From: Gigaspora rosea
Taxonomy: Eukaryota; Glomeromycota; Glomeromycetes; Diversisporales; Gigasporaceae
Direction: 5' to 3'
Length of the DNA stretch: 64,000 nucleotides
Assembly (NCBI GenBank): GCA_003550325.1
Contig: QKWP01000582.1
Location: forward strand, 20,348 to 84,347
Both the position numbers and the translations under genes were made by a program. Shown piece after piece: positions 10,433 to 21,584 of the stretch. Under the pieces are notes generated by a model. The model had not been told where the DNA came from. It was given only the letters and a program-made list of their open reading frames with translations, and searched no databases. The first letter of the stretch is position 1. Each line of letters starts with the position of its first letter.

Positions 10433-12299
10433 TATTAATTAAAAATTATGTGTTCATATTGCTTCGGACCCATATCAGATTCTAATTTCCTAGTACTAAA
10501 AGTAGTTTGTTTGTTAACTAAATTTATTATCATATTTTATATTATGAATCTTTAGTAAAATTACTATAAGGATTACTTTAATTAATCTTAGTGCTTGTAC
10601 ACAAGCTCATGACATCTTTAATCTTAATATTTTATATATATTTCTATAATACTATTAATATGTAGTAAGCTATAAAAATATAAATAAAATTTGTAGTTTT
10701 GTTAATACATACTGTATATAAATTTATAAATCTATAAAAGTTAATGTTCCCAACAGGTACTAGTAGTACAAGCTTTCTACCAGTAATTTCTTTAGAATAA
10801 GATAAAAATAGAAGGTATTTGTAAAGCTAATCTATTAAATTTTGAATTTATGGGGTCATAGTTATATATTGCTATTTAGCAATTAGCATATATGTATGTA
10901 CAAATTATATAAAGCCTATGGCCAATAAAAATTTTTTAGACAAATCATGTCTGGACTAAACTGGAACTAGTTCTAGTGGAACAGTTCAGTCCAGTTCAGT
11001 TTTTAAAACTGGACTTAGGACTGTACTCAATACTAGATAAATAAAATTATATATTTACAAAATTTTTAATATAATTGCTAATATAATAGTCTATATTAAT
11101 TTTAATTGTAAGTTTTTGTTTTTATAAAAAAGATTGTTTTGATAATTATATTATATCTAATTTTAGTTATAGTTAGAGCTCAGATTTGTTATCTGTTGGA
11201 TACTAAATTTAATAATAAAATCTATTAATTTAATATAAAAATAAATAACAGATTTAAGCTCTAATAATAGTTACTATAGAAATCAAGTTGAATTTATTAT
11301 CAAATTACTTTGCCAATTTTTTGTACCAAATTTATCAAGAAAACAGATTTATAAAATCTGTATATTTAATATATAATATAAAAAGCAGCTAAAACTTGAA
11401 ATTATTTTTTAAAGAACTAAAATATTACAAGAAAAAGAGATTAAAGAGGATTCTGAAATATATATAAATAGGTTAGATTTATTTTAAAATTACTAAAAAT
11501 AAAAAGATTTGCAGAAAAAACTTTAAAAATAAGCAAAAAAATAAAAAAAATTTGTATAAAAAAACCAAAAATAAACAAACTAATACCTGATCTATTTATA
11601 TATATTTTGAAATTTTGATTTAAATATCTCTAAACAATTTGAAAAATAGCTTTCTTAGTTTGTAACTTTAGTACTATTAAGCAAAGAAATAGTAAATTTA
11701 GACAAAATCCCAAAGAAATTTGATATAACTCAGAATATGTTAAAATTTGCTTTATTTATATATTTAATTAGCTAAAATACTACTAAAATTATACAACTTC
11801 AGATCTAAAATATAACAGAGTTCTTCAGAGTTCTGCTTAAACTCTAGAGTTTAGGTTTGAGATATATAATTATATATAGTATAACTTTTACAAATTATTT
11901 TATATTTGGTATTTTTTTTTTTTATCTTTTTGGAGTTTTTAAAATTTTTGCTAAAAAGTAGAAATTCTAGTTTATCTTATACAAAAAATTAGCAGTGTTT
12001 ACTTTTTTCAAATTGGGAATATATTCTTAAATTGAAACTGGTATTATCATGAGTAAGTTTGGTTACTATATACAAATAAACAATAAATAATATTTTAAAA
12101 ATCTAAAAGGCAATTTGCAAAAAACTCTTTTTGCAATTTTCCAAATTTACTAAGCAACAAGTAAACAATGACAAAGAAGAGTTTTTATTTTTTATACTAT
12201 AGTCTCTAGTATAACTAATTAAATAAACAATAAGCAGTAGCCTCTCCAGTAAATAGTAGTTAGATATCAAACACTACTGGAACCAGGTATTTATAGCAC
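10433..12299. other. Very AT-rich repeat-derived stretch
   Basis: No coding sequence is convincing. It holds a local palindromic tract of ACTGGA/TCCAGT words at 10950-11030 and an old MITE at 11447-11616. The rest is A/T-rich sequence with no paired ends that I could define. Confidence 0.5.
11447..11616. mobile_element. Old AGGACCC-family hAT-like MITE
   Basis: The ends AGGATTCTGAAATATATATA and (inverted) AAAATTTCAAAATATATATA resemble AGGACCCCGAAATATACATA of the young copy at 48591-48820. The interior shows the same words AAACTTTAAAAATAAGC and AAACCAAAAATAAAC. The flanks GATTAAAG and GATTTAAA could be a decayed 8-bp duplication. The divergence suggests an early insertion. Confidence 0.6.
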
Positions 12300-12302
12300 T
12301 AA

Positions 12303-12453
12303 GGGCAGTATCATTAATCACTTGATTAATTTTTATCAGAGGCCTACCCCCCTCCCTCTTCCTCAATATATAAATAGTCAGGTTCTTATATATAATTTCA
12401 ACTTTTTTTACCCCTCTCCCCTCTAAAAAATCACCTGATTTTTGTTACTCCCC
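12303..12453. mobile_element. PIF/Harbinger-like MITE, 151 bp, copy 1
   Basis: TAA flanks both sides (12300-12302 and 12454-12456). The ends GGGCAGTATCATTAATCAC and (inverted) GGGAGTAACAAAAATCAGG form imperfect inverted repeats. A near-identical copy with TTA flanks lies at 57907-58055. Together the two fit the TWA target preference of PIF/Harbinger. Confidence 0.82.
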
Positions 12454-12473
12454 TAACTGTCTTAACAAAACTG

Positions 12474-12995
12474 TTGCTGACAATATCAGCAATACTCACA
12501 GAGCAAGATAACAATGATAACTCGAGTGGAGACTCCTACAATATGCTTAACGCACTGGTACATATAGAAGTAGATACAATCATATTAGATAGAAAAAAAC
12601 AAAAACTTGATGATACACTAGAAGGAGCAGGATATAAACAAGCAAAAGAGAAGTTCAAACAACCCCAGACAAAAAGTGGGCAAATCAGTGAGACCCTGTA
12701 TGAAGAAACGACAATAGCAAAAAATCTAATAATCAAAACAATGAACCAAAACAAAACAAATACAAGTCAAACTATTAACTTCTTTTCTAACAGTCCATAT
12801 TTGGTAAATCAATACCAGGAAGGCAAATACCCTGATCTACAAAAATCACAACTAGAGCCCGACTCCAAATCAGGTATGGACATTTTGGACAAAACAATCC
12901 AAGTAAAGAATCATGAAAATAAGACTCAGGATATGGAAACAATGTCAAATGGTACAATAGAAGAAGATGTAAACAAAACTCCATCAATACTATGA
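12474..12995 (+). CDS. Hypothetical 173-residue ORF
   Basis: I do not recognise this protein. It is an uninterrupted ORF of 173 codons in very AT-rich DNA, 20 bp after a MITE. It is hydrophilic and rich in Asn, Gln, Lys and Thr, with no membrane segment and only weak coiled-coil potential (IILDRKKQKLDDTLE). Coding-looking sequence (KTDPWLNTQKECEKIVKMRL) follows in the same frame downstream, so it may be the front of a longer, broken gene, possibly ORF1 of a transposable element. No start context or intron signal decides between a host gene and an element gene. Confidence 0.4.
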   Translation: MLTISAILTEQDNNDNSSGDSYNMLNALVHIEVDTIILDRKKQKLDDTLEGAGYKQAKEKFKQPQTKSGQISETLYEETTIAKNLIIKTMNQNKTNTSQTINFFSNSPYLVNQYQEGKYPDLQKSQLEPDSKSGMDILDKTIQVKNHENKTQDMETMSNGTIEEDVNKTPSIL

Positions 12996-12999
12996 TCAT

Positions 13000-14275
13000 T
13001 ATATAGTTCCATAGTTAACAACCTATGAAAAATAAAAACAGACCCATGGCTCAACACGCAAAAAGAGTGTGAAAAAATTGTAAAAATGAGATTATTCAGT
13101 AGATCTGATTTTTCAAAATAGTTCGAAATAGTTTAACAATATTCAAATTTTGTACTACAAGATCAGATTAGATCGTTTGTTTATAATTAGATCTTCTATT
13201 TTGTTTTTTTTTCACTTTTTAATTGTAACGATATATAACGATTAACAGACCTTTAACAATTACATAGTGTTTTGACCCATCGCGAAAATTTCAACCTGGG
13301 TAAAAAAAAACGAAAAAAATTTTTAAAAAATTTCCTATGCCCATCTAATCCGTAGTGTGTTCTAGATCAAAAAAATATATTCTACAAAATAAAAAAAAAA
13401 AACTTAAAAAAAAAATAAAAAATAATAAAAAAGGCTATTTTGACCTATTTTTACCCTCCCTCCCTTTACCCTTCCTCTCTTTTTTTTCTCTCATTTTTTT
13501 TCTCTCTCATTTTTTTTCTCTTTCTTTTTTTTTTTTCTCTCCTTTTTTTTTCTCTTTTGTTTTTCTTTTTCTTTTTTTAATATTTCAAATACTTTCGAAA
13601 TATTTTAAAATGATCTGTAACCAGATCATATCAAGAACGCGTTTGACTAATATTTTTGAAATGTTTTGAAATGTTTCGATGATTTTTGATGATTGTACTA
13701 CAAGATCAGATTAGATCTTTGTTTATTTTTTTTTGTTTATAATTTAGATCTTCTATCTATTTTACATTGTTTTTTCGTTTTCCTTTTGTTTTTTTAGTTT
13801 TGTTCCATTTTTTTTAGTTTTGTTTTGTTTTTTTTTATTTTTATTTTTAATTTTTTTATTTTTTAATTTTTTTTATTTTATTTCTACACTTTACCACTAG
13901 TACTTTGCAAGAAATTCAACAACTTTTCGGCACTTTGCGCAAGCCAACTCAGCCTTTTGACACTTTTCAAGAACACACTTCAGCAATTTCTAAATTTCAA
14001 AAACACAAGTTTTAGCAAGTTTTCGCAAATTTTTGCAAGGTTTCACTTTATTTATTTTTTCATTTCATGTTTTTTGTTTTTGTTTTTTTGTTTTATTTTT
14101 ATTAATTTATTTTATTTTGGCACTTTGCGAAAACTTTTGACGATTTCTGAATTGCAAGATCACGAACTCTTACTTCAAGAAAATAAAGATTTGGAGCTTT
14201 GTTTATTTTTTTACTTAGTTTGATTACATTTTTGTTTTTTGTTTGTTTTCTTTTTTTTACTTATTTTTTAAATTT
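13000..14275. repeat. Low-complexity and short-repeat tract
   Basis: A hAT-like end TAGTGTTTTGACCCAT at about 13265 resembles the one at 46303. The words TGTACTACAAGATCAGATTA occur at about 13151 and 13696 as direct repeats enclosing a polypyrimidine run (13440-13580). From 13895 the tract is built of variants of GGCACTTTGCAAGAA. The ORFs here are products of base bias. Confidence 0.55.
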
Positions 14276-14440
14276 TATTTTATTTTATTTATCCCTTTCG
14301 GAACTATGCAAGAAAACAACTTGACTTTTTTAGCACTTTACAGAAACACCAATTCGAACGTCTTCGGCACTTTGCAAGAAGTCATGAATATGAACAAATA
14401 TAATCGAATATAAGTGAATATAGGCGAATATAAACAAATA
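14276..14440. repeat. Direct repeat unit A (pairs with 15535-15700)
   Basis: This segment contains TTAGCACTTTACA, then CGGCACTTTGCAAGAAGT, then runs of GAATATAAGT. It recurs with similar order and spacing at 15535-15700. The young SINE at 14447-15440 sits between the two units, inserted in the AATATAA tract that ends unit A. Confidence 0.65.
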
Positions 14441-14446
14441 TAATAG

Positions 14447-15440
14447 GGGTGTAGCGACATAGTGTAGTTGGATTGTTGTCACCCTCCAAGTAGTTGTAAC
14501 AAAAGGTACAGAGTTCAAATCCTACCGGAGACGATTTTTGAAAAATTTATCTGCATTACAGTAATCTGGACTCTGAGCTCAGATGTACAAATCTGTTTCC
14601 TGGATTACACCAACTCGTATTGGGAGCTCTAGCACTGTGTTACACACAGAATCAGGGCGCATAGATCCTGGGGAGCGCAGGTGCTGTGTTATGCACAGAA
14701 CCGTAGGACAAAAGAAAACCATATTTGGCAAGACCCGAGCAAAGAGATAGCTAACTTCCAATGGTACTTAAACAAAAATCAGATAGGAACGGACCGGAAG
14801 CGGACTGACGAGAAGTGGACTGACCGGAAGCAAATTTACGACAAAAGGGCCTATAGCGGGGCTCTACCAATCAGACCACTAGAGTCGCACCGGAGGAAAA
14901 GGACATGTGTTACAGAAGTATGTACCAAGGAGAGGGAGACCATTGGGTTCGCCAATGGCAGACCACTCCTTCCGGGTCCTCAGATTGGAAGTAGGAATGT
15001 AACCGGGGGAAAGGAAGCGAGGTAGGGGTAAGGAAAGCAACTGAAAAGTAACCAGAAGAGGAACAGGAGAAGTACTAGAGTTGGTGAACTTTGTAAGGGC
15101 ATGTATCATGCTATAGATACTAGTAAGAAGGTAGTGGCTTGAGATACGAGCCAGGTTGCGGCAGCATTTAAAAAGTGGCTTGAGATACAAACCTGGCGGC
15201 AGCAGCACTACAGGTACTATTAGTGGACAAGTAAGGTGCAAAAACCAGGTTGAGTATATAAGTGGGACATATAGGATACTCTGGTAGGTTTAGGTCATAG
15301 ATAAAATAGTCTAAGTTTCAGTACTTGGTAGTTGTAGTTATCCAATACAACATATCTTGGCTGTTTAATAATAACTATGCTTAATAAAAAGACCGAGGCA
15401 TGACCTCACCTTGTAACTGGAAAAAAAATAAAAATAAAAA
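14447..15440 (+). mobile_element. Young 1-kb SINE-like retroposon with tRNA-Gly-like head
   Basis: A perfect 16-bp duplication TAAACAAATATAATAG flanks it (14431-14446 and 15441-15456). The 5' end is tRNA-like with pol III boxes, and the 3' end is an A-rich tail (about 15420-15440). The body is far more GC-rich than its surroundings and has no sustained ORF. The last part, AATAAAAAGAC...CCTCACCT, resembles the 3' end of the LINE at the start of the window, AATAAAGAC...CCTCACCT. This suggests that LINE family supplies its copying enzyme. The intact duplication implies a recent insertion. Confidence 0.85.
14452..14533 (+). tRNA. tRNA-Gly(TCC)-like SINE head, not a working tRNA
   Basis: It shows box A-like TAGTGTAGTTGG, an anticodon-arm-like CACCCTCCAAGTAG and box B-like GAGTTCAAATCCT. 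The layout resembles eukaryotic tRNA-Gly(UCC), but the stems pair poorly, so it is read as a SINE promoter. Confidence 0.55.
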
Positions 15441-15534
15441 TAAACAAATATAATAGTTTATTTTTTTTTGTTTTTGTTTTTTTTGTTATTTTTTCGGGTT
15501 TGTTTTTTGTTTGGTTTTTTTACTTATTTTTTTA

Positions 15535-15700
15535 TTTTATTTTATTTATTCCTTACTTCTTTCAGAACTTTACAAGAAAACGACCTGACTTTTCTAGCAC
15601 TTTACAAGAACAAAAATTCTAACTTTTCTGGCACTTTGCAAGAAGTAGCAAATATGAGCGAATATAAGCGAATATAAGTGAAAGAGCGAATATAAGGAAT
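15535..15700. repeat. Direct repeat unit B (pairs with 14276-14440)
   Basis: It has the same order of words as unit A: GAACTTTACAAGAAAACGAC, TAGCACTTTACAAGAAC, TGGCACTTTGCAAGAAGT, then GAATATAAGC repeats. Confidence 0.65.
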
Positions 15701-16345
15701 ATAATAGTTTATTTTTTTATAGCAAACTGTGGGGTGAGCAAAATTAAGTGTTTAGAGTTAGTTTTTTGTATATAGTAATAGAATTAAATGCGACAAAGTG
15801 CAAAAGTAGTTTAAAATATTTGTAATAATATAAAAATAATACATAATATATAATAAAGTATATAATATTAATTAAAAATGTATATTTAATAAATGTAAAA
15901 TATAATGTATAATAATAATAAATAAAAAATATAAAATTTTATATTAAATTGCGAAACTGTGCGAAATATTGCAAAAATCTATAAAAAAGCATGATTATGT
16001 AAATATGTATATTGTTTATTTATTTTTTAAAAATTTTTAAAAATTTGCAAAAATTTGCAAAATATTGTGAAACAATGTGAAAGTATCAAAATAATACCTC
16101 TTGCGTGCTTTAGTTTATTGATCTGCATAAGTACACAGCCCCTGTAGAGGGGGTAATTTGCATTTTTTTTATTTGCAATATATTTTGAAATATTTCGAAA
16201 TAATAACCGTAAGATTACCGTAATATAACATAATATATTACGTAATAAACCGTATCAATCATAAGATTTTCGTAATATTACGGGCCGTAATATCTTACGT
16301 AAAATTACGTATATATAATTCGCTAATGCAGGACAAGATATTTTT
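15701..16345. other. AT-rich stretch with a palindromic CCGTAATATTACG cluster
   Basis: There is no gene. From 16205 to 16310 the words CCGTAA, TTACGTAA and AATATTACGGGCCGTAATAT form overlapping palindromes, possibly the end of an unrecognised foldback element. Confidence 0.4.
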
Positions 16346-16735
16346 AGGACTCTGAAATATACATAGATAGGTCAAATTAATTATAGGATTACTAAAAAAG
16401 GGGGTCGTTTAAAGCAGGGTGCAGTCACGTGATATGGTACCAATCAACTTGTTTGTTTTGATCAACCCGGATCAGCCCGACGAAGAAACAAAGAAGAAAA
16501 AAAGTGAAAAATGCAAAAATACAAGAAACGAGTGTCAAAACCTACCTTGGGAAATTAACAAAAAATGTCGGGAAGGCAATTTTACTATAATACCACCCCT
16601 AACCCTAACCGCCGACTAACCCTTACCCTAACTTTAATTAAAAAGTCAAAATCATATGACTGCACCCTGCTTTAAACAACCCCTAAAAAAGGAAAGATCT
16701 ACAGAAAATTGGAAATCACAGACACAAGAAGTTAT
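16346..16735. mobile_element. Decayed AGGACCC-family MITE, interrupted
   Basis: The left end AGGACTCTGAAATATACATA and the following GGATTACTAAAAAAGG match the young copy at 48591. After the insert at 16400-16682 the same element resumes as GGAAAGATCTACAGAAAA. The right end is too diverged to fix exactly. Confidence 0.6.
16400..16682. mobile_element. MULE-like MITE with telomere-like core, nested
   Basis: Inverted ends of about 33 bp, GGGGTCGTTTAAAGCAGGGT and (inverted) GGGGTTGTTTAAAGCAGGGT, are flanked by CTAAAAAA or CTAAAAAAG on both sides. The duplication is 8-9 bp; run-on G bases blur it. The interior has GGATCAGCCCGAC, GAAGAAAAAAAGTGAAAAAT and a CCCTAACCCTAACC core, shared with 43573-44159 and 62531-62808. 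Confidence 0.78.
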
Positions 16736-16756
16736 AGGTCCTGTTGTCGTCGCCAA

Positions 16757-18478
16757 AACTGTAATATAGTAACTTTTAGGCAAGAAACTATAACACTTGA
16801 TTTAACGTATAAGAGAGTAAGAAATATGTATAATATAAAAGAAATCAACAAAAAAGAAAATAAATCCAAGATTAATAATACTAAAGAAAAGAATATGTCG
16901 ACAAAGAATAAAAGAGAATAATAATTCAACCAAATAAATCAATAACTAACAAAATAAAGGTTCTTTATACAATGAATAACGAATCAAAGAATATAAAGGT
17001 GATGGCTTTATATTTTATAAAATAATATTAGTTTATTAAATATAAGATTTTTAAGTACAAATATTTTATAAAAAAAAAGAATTTAAGGACAAAACCTACT
17101 CTGCCTTGGGAGAAAAGACGGGTTATATACCTGTAAAAACTTGGGATTTTTACTATAGCGAACTAAGAAGTGAACTATAATAGTGGTTTAAGATAGTGGA
17201 CTATGATAGCGGACTATGATAGTAGTTTATGATAGTGTACTAAGATAGTAGATTATATAATAGTGGACTAAGATAATGAACTATAATAACAGACTAGGAT
17301 AATCTATTATATGAATTGTAATAAAAATATCTCCTTTTTAAGAACGGAGAAAAGTTTTTCTACTAAAACTAATACTACAGATTTGATTGGTTCAATAAAA
17401 TTTATAATATTCTTAATATTTATATAATATTTTTCTAATACTATTATTTAAAATTTATGCCAATATAACAATATATTATAAATAATAAACACGGATTTTA
17501 CATTGCTATCTTAGGTTTTACATAATATAACCAATCAATGCAGGTTTTACTATTTGGCGACGCAGGTTTCACCCTGTTGTAAAAAAATTATATAATTTAT
17601 TGATTCAATTTTTTAAAAAAAATTTTAAATTTATTCAATTTTTAAATTTTAAAAAATTAAAAATTTAAAATTTTGCTTATTTTTAAAGTTTGATCAATTA
17701 AAATTATGTATTTTTTGTGCTACTATGCAAGTGACTTTGTGTAGCTATCAAAAAAAAGTTTGTAAAATTTTAAATGCAATTATTATGTTGTAATATAGTA
17801 ACTTTTAGGCAAGAAACTATATCACTTGACTTAACATGTAAAAGGGTAAGAAATGTATATAATATCAAAGAAGTCAATAATAAAAGACAATAAATTCAAG
17901 ATTAATAATACTAAAGAAAATAATATGTCGACAAAAATATAAGAAAATAATAATCCAACCAAATAAATAAATAACTAACAAAATAAAGGTCTTTTATATG
18001 ATAGATAAAGGATCAAAGAATATAAAGGCGATGGCTTTATATTTTAAAGGATAATATCAGTTTATTAAATATAAGATTTTAAGTACAAATATTTTTATAA
18101 AAGAGAAGAATTAAAGGACAGAACCTGCTTTGACTTGAGAGAAAAAGCAGGGTTTATATATCTGTAAAAACTTAGGATTTTCTCTATAACGAGATATAAT
18201 AACGAGATATAATAATGAGTTATGATAACGAGTTATGATAATGAGTTATGATAACGAGTTATAATAACGAGTTATGATAACAGTTATAATAACGAGTTAT
18301 AATAACGAGTTATTAATGAAAATAACTCCTTTTTGAGAATGAAGCAAAGTTTTCCTAATAAAATTAATACTACAGATTTGATTACTTTGATAAAATTTAT
18401 ACTATTCTTACTATTTTTATGATATTTTCCTAATACTAATATTTTAAAATGATACTAAAATTATACAAATATAACAAT
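16757..18478. mobile_element. Pair of LTR-like direct repeats (fossil mini element)
   Basis: Two direct repeats of about 0.7 kb (about 16757-17471 and 17790-18478) both begin TGTAATATAGTAACTTTTAG and end near AATATAACA. About 320 bp of AT-rich DNA separates them. This could be a TRIM-like LTR element or two solo LTRs in tandem. Each repeat contains its own minisatellite: GGACTATGATAGT variants at 17150-17300, and AACGAGTTATGAT variants at 18180-18320. The interior is too short to code for anything. It is old and broken, and its family is unknown. Confidence 0.5.
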
Positions 18479-18499
18479 ATACAAAAAAAAGTTATAGCA

Positions 18500-19600
18500 A
18501 AAGATAAAGAATTTTTGATTTTTTCGTATATGCGATACACTGCACCCTATAAGATCTGGTATAACGTGAAATCAAACAATTAATTAATTTGTTAGTTTAG
18601 GGTTAGAGTGAGGATGAGGGATAGAGTTATAGTAAGGAATAGGGTTAGGATAGAGTGATTTAACAAAAAGATGCTAACCCAAAATTTTGAAAAGAATTGT
18701 TTTTGTTAATGTATAAGAGATGATTTCATAGGCAAAATTTCATGCTATAGCCGATTTTGAAAAAAATCGTAATCGCTTTGATTTCATGTTACACCTGATT
18801 CTGCATTCTAATTGGTTGATCAAGAGTGGCGGTACATCACCATGGCAGCAAATTATAAAACCCAAAGATAAAATACTAGTTTAACCTAGTTTACTATATA
18901 ATTTATAAAAATTACTATATATTACCTGTGGTGATCATCACCGGTGTGATCTACAATGCATAAAACAAAATAAACAAAACAAACAGTTTATAAAAATTAA
19001 TTCTCTTTAATATTAGGGTAAGGGTAAAGGTTAGAGATTAAAATAGGGCTTTGTATATAGTAAAATTTAGCAAGGAATTTTTTTTTTTGTATAAAAAAGT
19101 AGTTTCATAATTTTTTAAAAAATTCTTTGTTTTTGTTACACAAAAATTGATCTACATGTTACACCTGATCCTGAATTTTAATTGGCATATTGATTACCAG
19201 TAATGATTACCGGTGGTAATAAATAGCAAATTCCATAAAATTTAAAAAATCTATAAATTAATTTAGCATTTACCAGTAGCGAAATTTACCGGTGATTATC
19301 CATCTATATATAATTATATGTAGCAAAACAAATAAAAATTAAACCTCTTAAATATTAGGGTAAGGGTAAGAACTAGAATGGGGCAGGGGTATAGTTTATA
19401 CCAAAATTTTACGAAAAATTTTTTTTTTGTTTAAAAAAAAGCAGTTCATAGACAAAATTTTTAGTTAGAAGCGATTTTTTAAAAATTTTTATGTTTGTTA
19501 CACAAAATTGTTTTGCATGTTACACCTGATCTTTAATTCTAATTGGATTGGTGAAATTCACTACTGTGAGCATTAAACTTATCCAAAATCTATAAATTTT
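18500..19600. repeat. Tandem array of MITE-like units
   Basis: The block ATGTTACACCTGATYCTG with AATTCTAATTGG follows at 18786, 19157 and 19517, giving periods of about 371 and 360 bp. Each unit continues with ACCGG-containing sequence and a TTAGGGTAAGGGTAAGG-like tract. Related single units occur at 44176-44290 and 63855-63945. Confidence 0.6.
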
Positions 19601-20679
19601 TAAATTTTAAAAATTTTAATAATGTATAAACATAAAAAATAATTCTCTAAATTTGAATTTTAATATGATATTAATTAAAAATTTATTAATTATAAATTTT
19701 ATTAACTTATTATATAAGCATATATTATATTAAAAACTAGTATATTTTTTTTCTTATTTACTAGTTTTAAACCTAAAAACTATATTAATAAAAATTTTTA
19801 AAAGGTATAAAAATTTTATTTTATATATAAAATATTATTAAGAATATTTTTGTCTTATAAATCAATTATAATTTATAATAAAAAAAATAATAATAAATTA
19901 ATAAGTAAATAAATTATTATTATATAATAATCTAAAAAATTAATAATAGAAAATATTTAAGATAAATATAAAAAATTAATATTTATAACTTAATATTATA
20001 ATGTACTGTTATTTCAAAAGATAAGTTTAAAAAAAATTTAATAAAATAAATTGTTATATATAAAAATTTTTTACTTTCTATATTAATATAGTTGAGCCAG
20101 AATAAACGAGAAGATCTATATTTTTTTATAAGTTTATAGTAAAGTGTTGCAGACTTTGGCGTGATTATAAAAAGGGGTTTACTATAATGTGATTATATAG
20201 AAGGTGACTATATAGGAGGATGACAATAGTAAATTTTGTACAATTTTTATAAATTTTAAAAATTCATATCTTAATAACTACTAATCCAATTAAGCTCAAA
20301 TTTTAACCATATATTTAGTATATGCGTGGCAATGCACTTGCATAATACAAGCTTCTAAAGTTGCATATTGTTTGCAAAAATGATAAAAATCTAAAATTTT
20401 CTCTGAAAAATCTTTTTTTTTTAAAAAAATTGAATTTTAAAAAAAATTTATTATGCAATAAATTGTTTATAAAAATATAATAAAAAGTATATTAAAAGAT
20501 AGCTTAGAACTACTTTATTTGGTAAAAAAAACTTGTAATTTTATTGTTAAAACTAAAAAACTTTTATATATAGAAAACTACAATTTTTAGTTATCGTGTA
20601 TCTAGAGTTTCCGCACCGGACTATATTTTTTTTGAGTTTGTACATTAGCATTTGTAAAATAAATCAAGTCTTAAAATGT
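19601..20679. other. AT-rich stretch, nothing recognised
   Basis: No long ORF, RNA gene or paired ends were seen. Confidence 0.5.
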
Positions 20680-21584
20680 TATCCCTTAAACTGTAAGCAA
20701 TTCCAGGCAAATTTGCCTGGAATACGGTTTAAGGGATATATATATATATTAAATTAAAGTAATAAAATCATTAAAATTAGCATATTAAATTATAAACCAA
20801 TTTTTGGAGGGTTTTTAATTTCGTGAAAATACTCATCGCTATTATAGTCTAATGATCGGATTTTGCGGTAGTCGAATTGTACAAAGATCATTCGAATTTT
20901 ATTACATGGTCACGAGATGATTTCAATCTTCAAAGTATAGCTTAATCACTATTTACCGGTACTCAAAAATGTGATATAGTATTTTATTATTATTATTTTT
21001 TTTTTAAAACAGTTAAACGAATTGTCAGTCATAAAATAAATTAATTTTCAAACGAGACGATTTTTTGATCGGAACGTTTTTAACGAGATAAGCTTCGAAA
21101 AACGAGAAGTAAAAAAAAAAATAATAAAATGGTTACCGAGTTACTCAATGAAAGTAAAGGATTTTATCAAATTCATTATATCAAGATTATACTGTATTTA
21201 TAAAATAGATAAAAACGTTAACATTCCAGAAGGTTATAAATATCAGATATCTAAAATGCTATTAAAATAACGTAAATGCTATAAGATTTGACATTTATTA
21301 ATACAAAAGTTTCACTAATCTTTCATGATTAAACAATCTGTCGTGAATAAAATTACTGTAGTTGTTTTCTAAGAGTATCCTAATGACATAAATCACTAGA
21401 ACAGTAGTAGCCTATTTCGCAGACAGAATATATAAAATTACAAGTTGATCTGCAAAATGGTATACTTTGATTCTAGCTTATAAAAGAGGTAGAAATGCTT
21501 AGAAAAATCTGGCACAATCGTTTAAAAATCAAAAAAAAACAAGATTTTAGCAGACAAATTTGCCCGCTGGACAGTTTAAGGGAT
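20680..21584. mobile_element. TIR element with TATCCCTTAAACTGT ends
   Basis: The left end TATCCCTTAAACTGT and the right end (inverted: TATCCCTTAAACTGTCCAGC) match over 15 bp. Both are followed by GGCAAATTTG. The left end is itself a hairpin around CAGGCAAATTTGCCTG (20680-20736). There is no ORF and no clear target duplication. A second, 5'-truncated image at 22104-22971 belongs to the assembly duplication. Confidence 0.5.

Noticed and set aside
13355-13669. A 104-residue plus-strand protein
   Set aside because: It is a Lys then Phe/Leu/Ser run produced by A-rich and pyrimidine-rich tracts.
18180-18320. A CRISPR-like array
   Set aside because: The short AACGAGTTATGAT units are contiguous without spacers, and the genome is eukaryotic.
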